DNA of 35,719 nt from Gemmataceae bacterium (GCA_009697105.1 SIAQ01000049.1:1-35719), one strand, 5' to 3'. Shown: positions 7,892 through 15,928, numbered from the stretch's first letter. Numbers and translations: made by a program. Notes: a model not told the origin generated them from the letters alone.

Positions 7892-7915
7892 GCGAGCGCT
7901 AAGCGGCAAGCGGCT
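7892..7915. repeat. Half-site of the 'GAGCGCTAAGC' palindrome family
   Basis: GCGAGCGCTAAGCGGCAAGC followed by GGCT matches one arm of the palindromes at 15955-16010 and 28143-28196, but no second arm is present. Its end overlaps the stop codon (7914-7916) of the VWA gene, suggesting the repeat was placed at, or recombined into, the gene's 3' end. Confidence 0.6.
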
Positions 7916-9659
7916 ATCGCAGCCCCACGAAGCTGCCGCGGTGTTCGCGCGATAAGGCCCAGAGGAACGCGCCGACATCGGGGCTTTCAAAGAAGAAGCC
8001 GACGGAGTTGATACGGACCTGCGGCGAATCGTCGGCCTTGCGGTTCCAGTCGAAGCTGAGTTTCTCGCGGACGGATTTGCTAAGGTAGTAGTTTCGCTGC
8101 GCCTCCGATGGTTTGGTCAGGCTGGCGGGGATACCGAGGCCGACGTTGGGCAGGCCGTCCGAAAAGAGATAGATGGTGTCGAGCTTAACTTTGTTTTTGC
8201 GATAGGAAAACGCCTCTTCAAAGGCGTCGTGCATGTTGGTGTTGCCTTCCACCTTGATCTTGCGCAGCGTATCGCGTGCCATCGTGGCGGTTTCCGTGCC
8301 GGCGTATCCGAGCCATTCGCCGCGCTTACCGAATAGGTAACTTGTCTTATCCGAGAAAAGGATGATTTGGTAGCGTTTCATGGAGCGAACGCTTTTCATG
8401 AGCTGCATCAGCGTTTCGCAAAGGAACGGCCATTTGTCGGGGTCTCCGGTGTCGGGGTCCTTCATCGCCATGCTGCCGGAAATATCGATGAGGAAGACGA
8501 CGTTTTCGCCGGTCAAAGGCACGCCGGCGAAGCGATGCTCGAGATCAGCCTCGAGATCGACGATGCGCTGGCGGAGCAGGTCTTTGTCGAGCCGAAATGT
8601 GCCGATTGCGTTCCGAGCGATCGCAAGTTCCTTCAGCATGTTGGCCTGCTTATCCTTGAGCAAGTCACGTTCGGCCTGCGCCGCCGCCAGGGCTTGACGC
8701 AACGCAAGTGTATCTTTGGCGCCCACTTCGCGATCTTTGCTGAGCGTGTCCTTGGCCACGAGCGCGAATTGCAGGTCTTTCTTCGTCAGGTCGATATTCT
8801 TTTGCAGCAGATCACGCGACACCAATGCGAGTTGCATATCCTTTCTAGTCAGGTCAAGATTCTTCTCGAAGAGATCACGCGACACCAGTGCCAGTTTGAG
8901 GTCCTTCCGCATCGCTTCAAGATTCTGGTCGCTGACTTTGAGCAAGAGTTCGGTGATGAGCACCTTGTTCTTCGTCTTGTCGCTCTCCTGTTGCAAAGCC
9001 TTGAGCAAATCTTGCAGCCGCTTCGCGTCGTCCTGCGATAGCTTCATCTGCACAAGCTGGTCTTGCGATTTCTTGGCGGCATTTACCAACTCGGCCTTGT
9101 TCTCCAGCAACTCCACTCGTAAGAGCGACACCTGCTTCTCAGACATGCCGAACTTGATCAACAACTCAGCATTGAGTTTTACGGTGCCCGTCAGGTCTAC
9201 CTTCGTTTTCTTGTACGATGCGAGAGCCTGTTCGAGGTCCTCCTGCAGTTTTTTGTAAGCGTCCTCGCTAAGGGCGAGCAGCTTGGCAGTCTTGTCGAGG
9301 TTTTTTTGACGGGCGTCGGCGAGAATTTGAATGCCGTCGCGATCCTTGGTCAAAGCGGCCAAGGCGGCATCGAGGTCGCGGTATCGCTTCTGCCAATCGG
9401 CGAGGGCGTTCTGCAAATTCGTGACATCGCTCGACGCACCGAGGAAATCACGCTGAGCCTTCTCGTACTTGCTACGAGCCCGCACGGCCGCGTCGCCCTG
9501 CGAGATCGCTTTCGCGGTCTGCGATTTCGCCTCTTGCGATTGCGTGGAAGCCTCTTGATGGGCAACCTGCCAAAGTAAGATCACGCAGCCTAGCGCGCAG
9601 CAGATAACATCGAGCATGTAGATATTGAAAATCGTGGGCACTTTATGGCGAAGGAGCAT
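7914..9659 (-). CDS. Coiled-coil VWA protein with MotB/ExbD-like N-terminal TM helix
   Basis: A 581-aa protein. Residues 1-16 are cytoplasm-like (RHKVPTIFNIY). One TM helix follows (DVICCALGCVILLW), opening with Asp17. Residues about 40-370 are almost continuous heptad coiled coil, including three tandem 21-residue units (KDLKLALVSRDLFEKN type, bases 8718-8906). A VWA domain closes the protein with a full MIDAS: DISGS starting at Asp392, Thr in GNTNMHDA and Asp in FSDGLPN. An acidic residue at the mouth of a single N-terminal TM, next to a MotA/ExbB gene, suggests a MotB/ExbD/ZorB-like stator partner with VWA in place of a peptidoglycan-binding domain; this is inference. It is the last gene of a three-gene operon, 47 bases after the ASKHA-FHA gene. 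GAGGG precedes the ATG. Confidence 0.8.
   Translation of the reverse strand: MLLRHKVPTIFNIYMLDVICCALGCVILLWQVAHQEASTQSQEAKSQTAKAISQGDAAVRARSKYEKAQRDFLGASSDVTNLQNALADWQKRYRDLDAALAALTKDRDGIQILADARQKNLDKTAKLLALSEDAYKKLQEDLEQALASYKKTKVDLTGTVKLNAELLIKFGMSEKQVSLLRVELLENKAELVNAAKKSQDQLVQMKLSQDDAKRLQDLLKALQQESDKTKNKVLITELLLKVSDQNLEAMRKDLKLALVSRDLFEKNLDLTRKDMQLALVSRDLLQKNIDLTKKDLQFALVAKDTLSKDREVGAKDTLALRQALAAAQAERDLLKDKQANMLKELAIARNAIGTFRLDKDLLRQRIVDLEADLEHRFAGVPLTGENVVFLIDISGSMAMKDPDTGDPDKWPFLCETLMQLMKSVRSMKRYQIILFSDKTSYLFGKRGEWLGYAGTETATMARDTLRKIKVEGNTNMHDAFEEAFSYRKNKVKLDTIYLFSDGLPNVGLGIPASLTKPSEAQRNYYLSKSVREKLSFDWNRKADDSPQVRINSVGFFFESPDVGAFLWALSREHRGSFVGLR
8718..8906 (-). repeat. Three tandem 63-bp (21-aa) coiled-coil units inside the VWA gene
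   Basis: The units read KDLKLALVSRDLFEKN plus LDLTR (8906-8844), KDMQLALVSRDLLQKN plus IDLTK (8843-8781), and KDLQFALVAKDTLSKD plus REVGA (8780-8718). Each is 21 residues, or three heptads, so the coiled coil appears to have lengthened by whole-heptad duplication without changing its register. Confidence 0.85.
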
Positions 9660-9675
9660 GGCCGGCCCTCATGAA

Positions 9676-9693
9676 CCCGCCATAAATGGCGGG
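9676..9693. repeat. Small hairpin between operon genes ('CCCGCCATaaATGGCGGG')
   Basis: Two perfect 8-bp arms around a two-base loop lie in the 47-base gap between the ASKHA-FHA and VWA genes. It lacks a T tract, so it is more likely a processing or spacing hairpin, or another small dispersed repeat, than a terminator. Confidence 0.6.
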
Positions 9694-9706
9694 CTCTATT
9701 AAACGA

Positions 9707-11224
9707 TCATCCGAAGACTGCATGCACCGGTCGCGGCAACGTCTTGCCGAGAAACCGCGCCTGCGGGCCACGCGGACCTAGGCGGATGCGGTCGCCGGCG
9801 TGCAGCAGAACCGAGCCGGTGACCGGATGATCGTTCACCAGCGTGCAATCGCGGCTGTGGTTGTACATGGTATAGACGCGGCGGTCGTAAACGATTTCGC
9901 AATGCACGGCATCGACATCGGGATGGTCCGCCCGATCGAGCCAAAGCTGACACCCAAACTGCGTGCCGATATTGAAATTCGCCTCACGGAGCAGAATATC
10001 CCGGCCTTGAAAGTGCAAACGGGGCGGGCCGATATCCGCAGCCAGGGGAACCGAGATTGGCACAATGGTTTCGAGATGGCCACGCTGAATCACATCCTGA
10101 AGAGCAGACTCCGCCAGCGAATGAGCGGATCGCGCAAGCGCCTCGGGTGGAAGCACCCACACGCCGCGCGGCTCGTCTTCGTGAAAGAGGAGTTCGTCGC
10201 CGAAATCGCCGTGAAATCCCGATCCGCCTCCGACGACGCGCCGAGGCTCCGACGCAAAAGTCGGCTTGACGAGCGACCGCAACGCTTCGACGAGGCCAGG
10301 CAAGCGTCCCGCCTCATGCGTGAGTAGGATGCCGCGCGGCGATTCGCCCGTCGGGCACGTCATCATTAAGTCGTCTACTTCCGCGACGGCTTTGTTCACA
10401 AGTACCTGGCAGAACTGTGACGTCTGCTCCGGATGCACAAGCAAGTGCTTGAACCATTGCTGACCCTGCACGCCAAGCTGGATCGCTCGGCGTTGGAGGG
10501 AGGCGTCGGCAAGCACTTCGAGCTGGTCGAACAGACTCTGCTCAGCACCGGGCACGTCGCGCGGATCACGCCGATGCTGAAAAACGAACAGGTCCGAAAG
10601 CATATTGATGAGGCGATCCCGCCAGAAGCGCAAACCGAGATGAGAAAACGATCGGCACGTCAACAGATGAGCGCGATCATCCAGGGCTTTGACCCAGCCA
10701 AGCGTGAGCGCGCCTTCATCGACATCGAGCACGAGCGTCGAACGTGACCAGAATTGTTCGAGATGGCCCGCCAGTGCAATCGCCAAAGGCGTCGGCAGCG
10801 AACCAAGAATCGGCAGCTTGATTAACTCGCCCATACGTCGAAGCGTGTCGGCTTGAGCAGGTTGAAAGTATCCCGGCGTTACTACGAATACGCCGCGTGC
10901 AGAGGAGGCGAGCGGTTGCAGGCGACGCCATACCATTTCGCAGGCGCTGCGGGCATCGAGTTCGTTCCGCCCCGCCTGCCAACGCGGCCCATGCCCCGCT
11001 TCCGCAGTCAGATAAGGCAGGAAACCCTGGCAGATCGTCCGTGGCCGAACACGACTCACGCCGAGAGCCGCCGCGCCAAGTTCCGGCTTCACCTGTTGCA
11101 GGTCGCATGCCAGCGCCAATTCAGCGTGCGGCGCATCGAGCGAGGTCGGCAGCGGATAGTCCCGAGCGGGGCCAACTACCGCGCGCACACGCGTCGCATT
11201 CCAGTCTAGCCCCAGCAATGTCAT
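9707..11224 (-). CDS. Actin-fold (ASKHA/Hsp70-like) ATPase-type protein with C-terminal FHA-like domain
   Basis: A 505-aa protein with no exact family known to me. Residues 4-20 (LGLDWNATRVRAVVGP) resemble the phosphate-1 loop of Hsp70/FtsA-type proteins. Residues 114-153 (VVTPGYFQPAQADTLRR and following, ending LPTPLAIALAG) match the 'VPAYF...AATAAALA' stretch of Hsp70s. LVLDVDEGALTLGWV (about 164-178) resembles phosphate-2, and GILLTHEAGRLPGL (298-311) the adenosine loop. Residues 410-492 look like FHA: NIGTQFGCQLWL, VHCEIVYD, SRDCTLVNDHPV, LHAGDRIRLG. The usual FHA 'GR' is GT and the S-x-x-H is changed, so phosphothreonine binding is doubtful. Its ATG overlaps the stop of the MotA/ExbB gene by 4 bases (ATGA), implying coupled translation. 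Confidence 0.65.
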   Translation of the reverse strand: MTLLGLDWNATRVRAVVGPARDYPLPTSLDAPHAELALACDLQQVKPELGAAALGVSRVRPRTICQGFLPYLTAEAGHGPRWQAGRNELDARSACEMVWRRLQPLASSARGVFVVTPGYFQPAQADTLRRMGELIKLPILGSLPTPLAIALAGHLEQFWSRSTLVLDVDEGALTLGWVKALDDRAHLLTCRSFSHLGLRFWRDRLINMLSDLFVFQHRRDPRDVPGAEQSLFDQLEVLADASLQRRAIQLGVQGQQWFKHLLVHPEQTSQFCQVLVNKAVAEVDDLMMTCPTGESPRGILLTHEAGRLPGLVEALRSLVKPTFASEPRRVVGGGSGFHGDFGDELLFHEDEPRGVWVLPPEALARSAHSLAESALQDVIQRGHLETIVPISVPLAADIGPPRLHFQGRDILLREANFNIGTQFGCQLWLDRADHPDVDAVHCEIVYDRRVYTMYNHSRDCTLVNDHPVTGSVLLHAGDRIRLGPRGPQARFLGKTLPRPVHAVFG

Positions 11225-12090
11225 CGTGCCGCCCTTTCAGGCAACGTGCCTGCGATCATGCCAATCGGCCCCTGCGCCGCCGAGTCCGCACCGGCAGCCG
11301 CAGCGCCGAGTTCCGGTTCGTAGATTCGATTAACGAGATGGTCAAGGCAATGCTGCTGACAGTCGATCACCAGCGATTCTTCCTCTCGCTGCAACGTATG
11401 AATCAGAAACATTACGATCAGGCTTAGGCCCAGCGCGACCAACGTGCAATCGAAGGCGACGGTAAGGTGCCTAGTTGCCTGTTCCAGCTGCTTACCGCCT
11501 TCGCCCGCCAACGTCATGCTGCCTGCCAGCCCACGAACCGTACCGAAAAAGCCAATCGCTGGGATCGCCCAAGCGAGGTAATTCAAGGTCGCCATGCTAG
11601 AGATCAACCGACCGAGATCGACATCGGCTTGCGTTTTTAACGTCTCGCGCACGTCTTGAGCTGAGCGGCTGAGCGAAAGCTTGGCCAATCCAGCACGAAT
11701 CATGGTTGCGAGAATGTACGGCTCCTCATTGGTTGCATGATCGATCTGCCGTTGCAAGCCGCGTGCATCATCGGGAAGAATGCGTGCTCCGTCGTCGGTC
11801 GGAAGTAGGATAAGCCCGAAGGCTCGGCGCTGTCGCATCGTCTCCACAAATCGGCCAACGAAGATGAAGCATCCCCAGACAAAGCAGCAATAACAGGCGA
11901 TTTGCTCAGGGCCAAGTAGCAACTGCGCCCAGCGAGGTTTCCGCGCTAGGGTCGTTTCACCATCAGCAGCCACCGGCGGCTCTACGCCGAACGTCGTCCA
12001 GAGCGGATAGACCACGGCTCCAACGAGAAAGATCGTCAGAATCAAGAGCGGCCATTCGCGCGTCGGTTTTTGCGAGGAAGATTGCGCCAT
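11221..12090 (-). CDS. MotA/TolQ/ExbB-family proton-channel protein
   Basis: Using the ATG at 12090 the protein has 289 aa. Four hydrophobic segments are seen: 13-34, 64-81, about 168-192 and about 205-230. The last two carry the MotA_ExbB signature: AIPAIGFFGTVRGLAGSM (Pro177, Thr184) and TVAFDCTLVALGLSLIV (Thr216). The polar Thr residues match those lining the ion path in TolQ/ExbB/MotA pentamers. A cytoplasmic domain of about 85 residues separates TM2 from TM3. Homologues use the proton or sodium gradient to drive a TolR/ExbD/MotB dimer. No tolR, exbD, tonB or flagellar gene is nearby; the next two genes, overlapping or closely spaced, are the ASKHA-FHA and coiled-coil VWA genes. An in-frame start at 12162 is possible but less likely. 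Confidence 0.88.
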   Translation of the reverse strand: MAQSSSQKPTREWPLLILTIFLVGAVVYPLWTTFGVEPPVAADGETTLARKPRWAQLLLGPEQIACYCCFVWGCFIFVGRFVETMRQRRAFGLILLPTDDGARILPDDARGLQRQIDHATNEEPYILATMIRAGLAKLSLSRSAQDVRETLKTQADVDLGRLISSMATLNYLAWAIPAIGFFGTVRGLAGSMTLAGEGGKQLEQATRHLTVAFDCTLVALGLSLIVMFLIHTLQREEESLVIDCQQHCLDHLVNRIYEPELGAAAAGADSAAQGPIGMIAGTLPERAAR

Positions 12091-12467
12091 GCGTGTTTCT
12101 CGACCGTGCGATAGATGATTTATTTCCGTTACTTTAGACTTTCCACAACTTTGCGGGCGCATTCAGTTATTGTCAAGCAGCAGTGTCGGCAAAGCAGGCA
12201 TATCGCGTAGTGAACAAACCAGCACACCCCCACAAATCCGTGCCAGCCGATACGATCCGCCTTCATTGTATAACTTCGGAGGGCAGGCCAACAGGAAAAC
12301 GTTCATCCCTGCTAACTTGTTCGTTGGGCGAAGGATGATCTTTACGAATATGTTGTTTAGCCGCGACGCGCCAGCGGAGTGCGTGAGGTGAAAGCCGACT
12401 CGCTCCACTTGCGCGTCGCGGCTAAACATGATTGCCGAGGAATGGATGATTGAACTGGCAACATCTG
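12091..12467. other. Gene-free spacer between the MotA/ExbB-like gene and the DEAD-box gene
   Basis: I see no convincing gene in these 377 bases. They hold the palindrome at 12354-12428 and presumably the promoter for the leftward three-gene operon, but no strong -35/-10 pair could be chosen by eye. An 88-codon minus-strand frame (12163-12429) runs through the palindrome and has no recognisable protein features. Confidence 0.5.
12354..12428. repeat. Intergenic palindrome with 18-bp perfect arms
   Basis: TGTTTAGCCGCGACGCGC (12354-12371) is exactly complementary to 12411-12428. The 39-base loop can pair further, imperfectly (GGAGT/GCTCC). The 'GTTTAGCCGC' end is shared with the 2140-2213 palindrome. 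Confidence 0.85.
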
Positions 12468-13685
12468 CTACCGATTCTGCCCACGCTGACGTTTCGGCTT
12501 CCCTGCCTTTCCTGCCTTTCCTGGGCTGCCCTGCCGCGCCTCCATCTTGGTGCCCGACGGCACCCGATAGTCGAAGTCGGGCAGCGTCACCCGGGGCAAA
12601 CGCTCACCGATGTGGCGCTCGATCTGCGACAGCGATTTCTCCTCCGCTGGCGACACAAGCACGAACGCATCGCCCTCGGCTTGTGCCCTTCCGGTGCGGC
12701 CAATGCGATGGACATAATCTTCGGGCACATGAGGCACGTCGTGGCTGATGACATGGGTGATGTGCGAAACGTCGAGACCGCGCGATGCAATGTTTGTCGC
12801 CACCATGATCTGGAAATCGCCGCGACGGAATCCGTCCATGGCACGGGTTCGTTGGCCTTGCGACAGATTGCTATGAAGCTCGGTCACGGCGAAGCCGTCG
12901 CTTTCAATCGATTTGGCGAGACGTTTCGCCGTCTGTTTCGTGCGTGTAAACACCAACACCGACGGCATCGGCGTGTAACGAAGCAGATGTCGCAACAGCG
13001 GCGTCTTCAGGTGTTCCGGCACGGGAAACGCCGCTTGCGTGATGCCCACAGCCGGTGCGCTGCGCTTCCCGATCTCAATCGTTTCCGGCTTTTTCAAAAT
13101 CTCCGTCGCCAGACGCCCGATCACCGGCGGCATCGTCGCCGAGAACATTAGGGTCTGCTTGCGGCCCGGCAGTTTCGCGAGGATGCGCTTCAAATCGGGC
13201 AAGAAGCCCATGTCGAGCATCATGTCGGCCTCATCGAGAACGACGATCGAAAGCCCATTAAACCGCTGTCCCTGAAATTGCATGTGATCCAACAATCGAC
13301 CGGGCGTGGCGACCAACAACTCCACGCCGGCGCGAACGGCTCTTTCTTGCGGCATCATTGACACGCCGCCGACTAGTAGGGCGACGCGCAATTTCGTATG
13401 CCTGGCGAGATCGCGACAAACCGCTTCGATCTGCCTGGCCAACTCGCGCGTCGGCGTGATTACGAGTGCATGCGTGGCGTTTGGCGGCTTCTGCATCAGG
13501 TGATGTAGGATTGGCAGCAGAAACGCCGCCGTCTTGCCGGTTCCCGTCTGTGCGGTCGCGATGATGTCGCGTCCAGCGAGAATTAACGGAATCGCCTGGG
13601 CCTGGATCGGCGTTGGCTCGGTGTAACCGATCTCCCTCGTCGATTGGACTAACCGCGGATTCAAATTCAGTGCCTTAAACGGCAT
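12468..13685 (-). CDS. DEAD-box ATP-dependent RNA helicase (RhlE-like)
   Basis: A 405-aa DEAD-box helicase that remodels RNA duplexes using ATP. All motifs are present: Q motif (GYTEPTPIQAQAIP), I (AQTGTGKT), Ia (PTRELA), Ib (TPGRLLD), II (DEAD), III (SAT), IV (VLVFTRTK), V (ATNIASRGLD) and VI (HRIGRTGR). The compact core followed by a short basic tail (GKAGKAGKPKRQRGQNR) resembles the RhlE subgroup. The ATG at 13685 has GGGGAG just upstream; a TTG one codon earlier is also possible. Likely roles are ribosome assembly or RNA decay, inferred from the family. Confidence 0.92.
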   Translation of the reverse strand: MPFKALNLNPRLVQSTREIGYTEPTPIQAQAIPLILAGRDIIATAQTGTGKTAAFLLPILHHLMQKPPNATHALVITPTRELARQIEAVCRDLARHTKLRVALLVGGVSMMPQERAVRAGVELLVATPGRLLDHMQFQGQRFNGLSIVVLDEADMMLDMGFLPDLKRILAKLPGRKQTLMFSATMPPVIGRLATEILKKPETIEIGKRSAPAVGITQAAFPVPEHLKTPLLRHLLRYTPMPSVLVFTRTKQTAKRLAKSIESDGFAVTELHSNLSQGQRTRAMDGFRRGDFQIMVATNIASRGLDVSHITHVISHDVPHVPEDYVHRIGRTGRAQAEGDAFVLVSPAEEKSLSQIERHIGERLPRVTLPDFDYRVPSGTKMEARQGSPGKAGKAGKPKRQRGQNR

Positions 13686-13748
13686 CAATCTCTCCCCTAG
13701 GTGCTTGTTTGGAGCGAAATATCATTGTAAGAGATTTTTGCCGATTTA

Positions 13749-14663
13749 TCACTCAAACGCATGAATAAATCCGCACAGCACGATCTCCTTGCGGCTATTT
13801 TCACCCACAAGAAACATACCCGGCTCGGCCAAAAACACTCCGACATGAAATAGCGTCACACCAACTATCGGCTGTAACGCCAGCAAGCGCCGGCCATCTT
13901 CGGGAGACACCGCGAAGGCCAGCTCGAAGTCTTCGCCATCGTGGAGGGCATGGTCGAGAAGTGATCGCTCGTCATTCAGCAAACGTGCCGGTTCAGTGAT
14001 CGGAATCTGATCCGCGAATAGTTCGACGCCACAGCCACTTTCCTCGCAGAGATGGCCGACATCGCCGGCGAGACCGTCGCTGATGTCGATCATCGCGTGG
14101 ATCGCAGCATGATCCTGCAACTGCCTGGCTTCCGCCACGCGCGGCATGAAATCGAAATGCTTGCCGACGATACTTCCACCCAGCGGACCGGTGACGAACA
14201 CCCAATCGCCAGGCCTGGCGCCCGAGCGCAGGATCGGACCTTGCGGGCCAGGCGTACCAAGCAACGTGACCGACACGACCAGGCCGCCGGTCCAGCTGTT
14301 GGTATCGCCGCCGGCGATGACGACGCCAAACCGATCGGCAACATCGCGCATGCCGCGATAGAGCTGCGTGGCGATCTGCCCTGCCCTGCCCCGAGGCAAA
14401 CCGACCGCCACAAACGCAAACGTCGGCGTCCCGCCCATCGCCGCTATGTCGCTGATGTTCACCGCCATCGCCTTGCGACCGATGCGATCGGGCGTCGTCT
14501 CGGCCAGGCGAAAATGGCTTCCTTCCAGCAACATATCGGTGGTAACTAGAGTCGGCCGCCCCGTCCCCGCCAGCACCGCGCAGTCGTCGCCTGGACCGAC
14601 GAGCACGCCAGGCGAGAGCACAGTCTGCTGCCGAATCCAGGCGATGTAGTCGAATTCGTTCAT
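13749..14663 (-). CDS. thiL: Thiamine-monophosphate kinase
   Basis: A 304-aa ThiL, which phosphorylates thiamine monophosphate to the active cofactor thiamine diphosphate with ATP. It is a PurM-fold enzyme. Seen: VGPGDDCAVL, TDMLLEGSHF, KAMAVNISDIAAMGG (the conserved N-x-SD), AGGDTNSW, and ISDGLAGDVGHL near the C-terminal half, in family order. The ATG at 14663 (MNEFDYIAWI) is chosen because ThiL proteins start about here; the frame is open to 14714. No other thi gene is adjacent. The leader contains the palindrome at 14679-14761. Confidence 0.92.
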   Translation of the reverse strand: MNEFDYIAWIRQQTVLSPGVLVGPGDDCAVLAGTGRPTLVTTDMLLEGSHFRLAETTPDRIGRKAMAVNISDIAAMGGTPTFAFVAVGLPRGRAGQIATQLYRGMRDVADRFGVVIAGGDTNSWTGGLVVSVTLLGTPGPQGPILRSGARPGDWVFVTGPLGGSIVGKHFDFMPRVAEARQLQDHAAIHAMIDISDGLAGDVGHLCEESGCGVELFADQIPITEPARLLNDERSLLDHALHDGEDFELAFAVSPEDGRRLLALQPIVGVTLFHVGVFLAEPGMFLVGENSRKEIVLCGFIHAFE

Positions 14664-14678
14664 GGTTTTGACGGCGAA

Positions 14679-14761
14679 GTTCAGAGCCACGCTCGCAGCA
14701 AGTGGCCTGAGCACGCCAGCACACTTGATTCAAACCACTTACTGCGTGCGTGGCTCTGAAC
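14679..14761. repeat. Imperfect 27-bp-arm palindrome ('GAGCCACGC...AAGTGG' family)
   Basis: GTTCAGAGCCACGCTCGCAG followed by CAAGTGG (14679-14705) pairs with 14735-14761 with three mismatches. Its arms match the palindrome at 29150-29222, which shares the CCACGCACG and AAGTAAGTGGTTTG wording, so these are two copies of one family 14.5 kb apart. It lies in the thiL leader. Confidence 0.85.
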
Positions 14762-14816
14762 TCAACGAAATGCGCAACTTCCAAACGAGCGATATTGAGT
14801 CACGGGCGACGTGTCG

Positions 14817-15392
14817 TCATTCAAAGAACCGCCGCACCGGCACGGCGAAACCGGGCAGCACGTCAGGAATGACGAGTTCGTCGCCGTTGTGGAAGATTTG
14901 TTGGATTTCGTCCGAGCGGTAGACCGAAGCGGTTGCGGATGGCTCGTCCAGTACGACAACGACTCGAACGCCCGCGTTTAGATATTCGATGACCTTCGCA
15001 AATACAGCGTTCCACCGGTCTGATTTAGAACGCACCTCGATGACCATATCGGGAAGAATGTCCAGAAGGCCGTCCGGCAACTCTCCGCGTGGTAGCCTTT
15101 CGTAGCTGTAGTAGCACACATCGGCACCTCGCACGGAATCTGGATTGGTATGCACCTGAATGAATGTGTCATTCGTCAGTACCCGACCGCTATCTTTCTT
15201 AATTGCGAAATCACCTACATAATAGGCGGCCTTGAAACAACTGTTTCCATGCTTGGGCATTGGCATCGGTAACTCCTGAATGTAACCCATCACCAATTCC
15301 ACACGATCTTCGCTATGTAGTTTTGCGAATTGTGCAGCCGAGATCAATGCCGATGCCGTAGACGGAATTGGTGCAAGAATTCCAGTTGACAT
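14817..15392 (-). CDS. Uma2-family (DUF820) restriction-endonuclease-like protein, second copy
   Basis: A 191-aa Uma2-type protein with a PD-(D/E)XK fold, only distantly similar to the one at 7254-7823. Seen: SAAQFAKLHSEDRVELVMGY at the N-terminal side, RGADVCYYSYERLP (core Asp), PDMVIEVRSKSDRW (core Glu; SKSD in place of SPSD), IEYLNAGVRVVVVLD and VLPGFAVPVRRFF at the end. AAGGAGG about 7 bases before the ATG is a strong ribosome-binding site. It is inserted between ribH and thiL in an otherwise housekeeping run, which may reflect insertion. The function is unknown. Confidence 0.88.
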   Translation of the reverse strand: MSTGILAPIPSTASALISAAQFAKLHSEDRVELVMGYIQELPMPMPKHGNSCFKAAYYVGDFAIKKDSGRVLTNDTFIQVHTNPDSVRGADVCYYSYERLPRGELPDGLLDILPDMVIEVRSKSDRWNAVFAKVIEYLNAGVRVVVVLDEPSATASVYRSDEIQQIFHNGDELVIPDVLPGFAVPVRRFFE

Positions 15393-15463
15393 AATAAAAA
15401 CCTCCTTTTTTCTCCCGCAAGAATATCAAACATCGAATTTATCAGCCAGATCAATTTGATCGA

Positions 15464-15928
15464 TCACGGCAATTGCTTCAGTAGGTTCGTCATCTCAATC
15501 GCGGCGAGGGCGGCGTCGAAGCCTTTGTTGCCGCCCTTCACACCAGCCCGATTGAGCGCCTGTTCGACAGTATCGCACGTGAGGATGCCGAAGATCACCG
15601 GTACGCCGGTCGACAATCCCGCCTGGGCGATGCCGCTGGTTGCCGCCGCACAGACGTGATCGTAGTGCGTCGTATCGCCGCGAATGACCGCGCCGAGACA
15701 GAGCACAGCGGCATACTTCTCCGATCCCGCCAAACGCTGGGCGACGAGCGGAATCTCGAACGAGCCGGGAACCCACACGAGATCGATCGCGTCGGTAGCT
15801 ACGCCATGGCGCCCGAGGCCGTCCATCGCGCCGGTGACGAGACTTTCGACGACAAAACGATTAAACCGTCCCGCGACGATAGCGAATCGGCCCTGCGGAG
15901 CGGTAAGAGAACCTTCGTAGGTCGGCAT
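15464..15928 (-). CDS. ribH: 6,7-dimethyl-8-ribityllumazine synthase
   Basis: RibH condenses 5-amino-6-ribitylaminouracil with dihydroxybutanone phosphate in the penultimate step of riboflavin synthesis, usually as a 60-mer or pentamer. Seen: GRFAIVAGRFN, WVPGSFEIPLVAQRL, CLGAVIRGDTTHYDHV with the catalytic His, GVPVIFGILTCDT, and a C-terminal GNKGFDAALAAIEM. With the ATG at 15928 the protein is 154 aa, normal for the family; a GTG at 15940 is an alternative start with AGG 7 bases upstream. No FMN riboswitch elements were recognised upstream. Confidence 0.95.
   Translation of the reverse strand: MPTYEGSLTAPQGRFAIVAGRFNRFVVESLVTGAMDGLGRHGVATDAIDLVWVPGSFEIPLVAQRLAGSEKYAAVLCLGAVIRGDTTHYDHVCAAATSGIAQAGLSTGVPVIFGILTCDTVEQALNRAGVKGGNKGFDAALAAIEMTNLLKQLP

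Noticed and set aside
7914..12090. Zorya or Tol-Pal/TonB-ExbBD system
   Set aside because: Zorya needs ZorA/ZorB with ZorC/D or ZorE; no helicase, nuclease or ZorC-like gene is in the operon. No TolR/ExbD, TolA/TonB, TolB or Pal is present. Only the channel subunit and the TM-Asp idea are shared.
12163..12429. An 88-codon minus-strand frame upstream of the MotA/ExbB-like gene
   Set aside because: It runs through the 12354-12428 palindrome, has no good ribosome-binding site and no recognisable features. Cannot be supported as a gene.
7254..15392. Defence island suggested by two Uma2 nuclease-fold genes
   Set aside because: Uma2 genes are scattered and abundant in planctomycetes, and the two here are 7 kb apart with housekeeping genes between them. 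No restriction, CRISPR or toxin-antitoxin genes accompany them.
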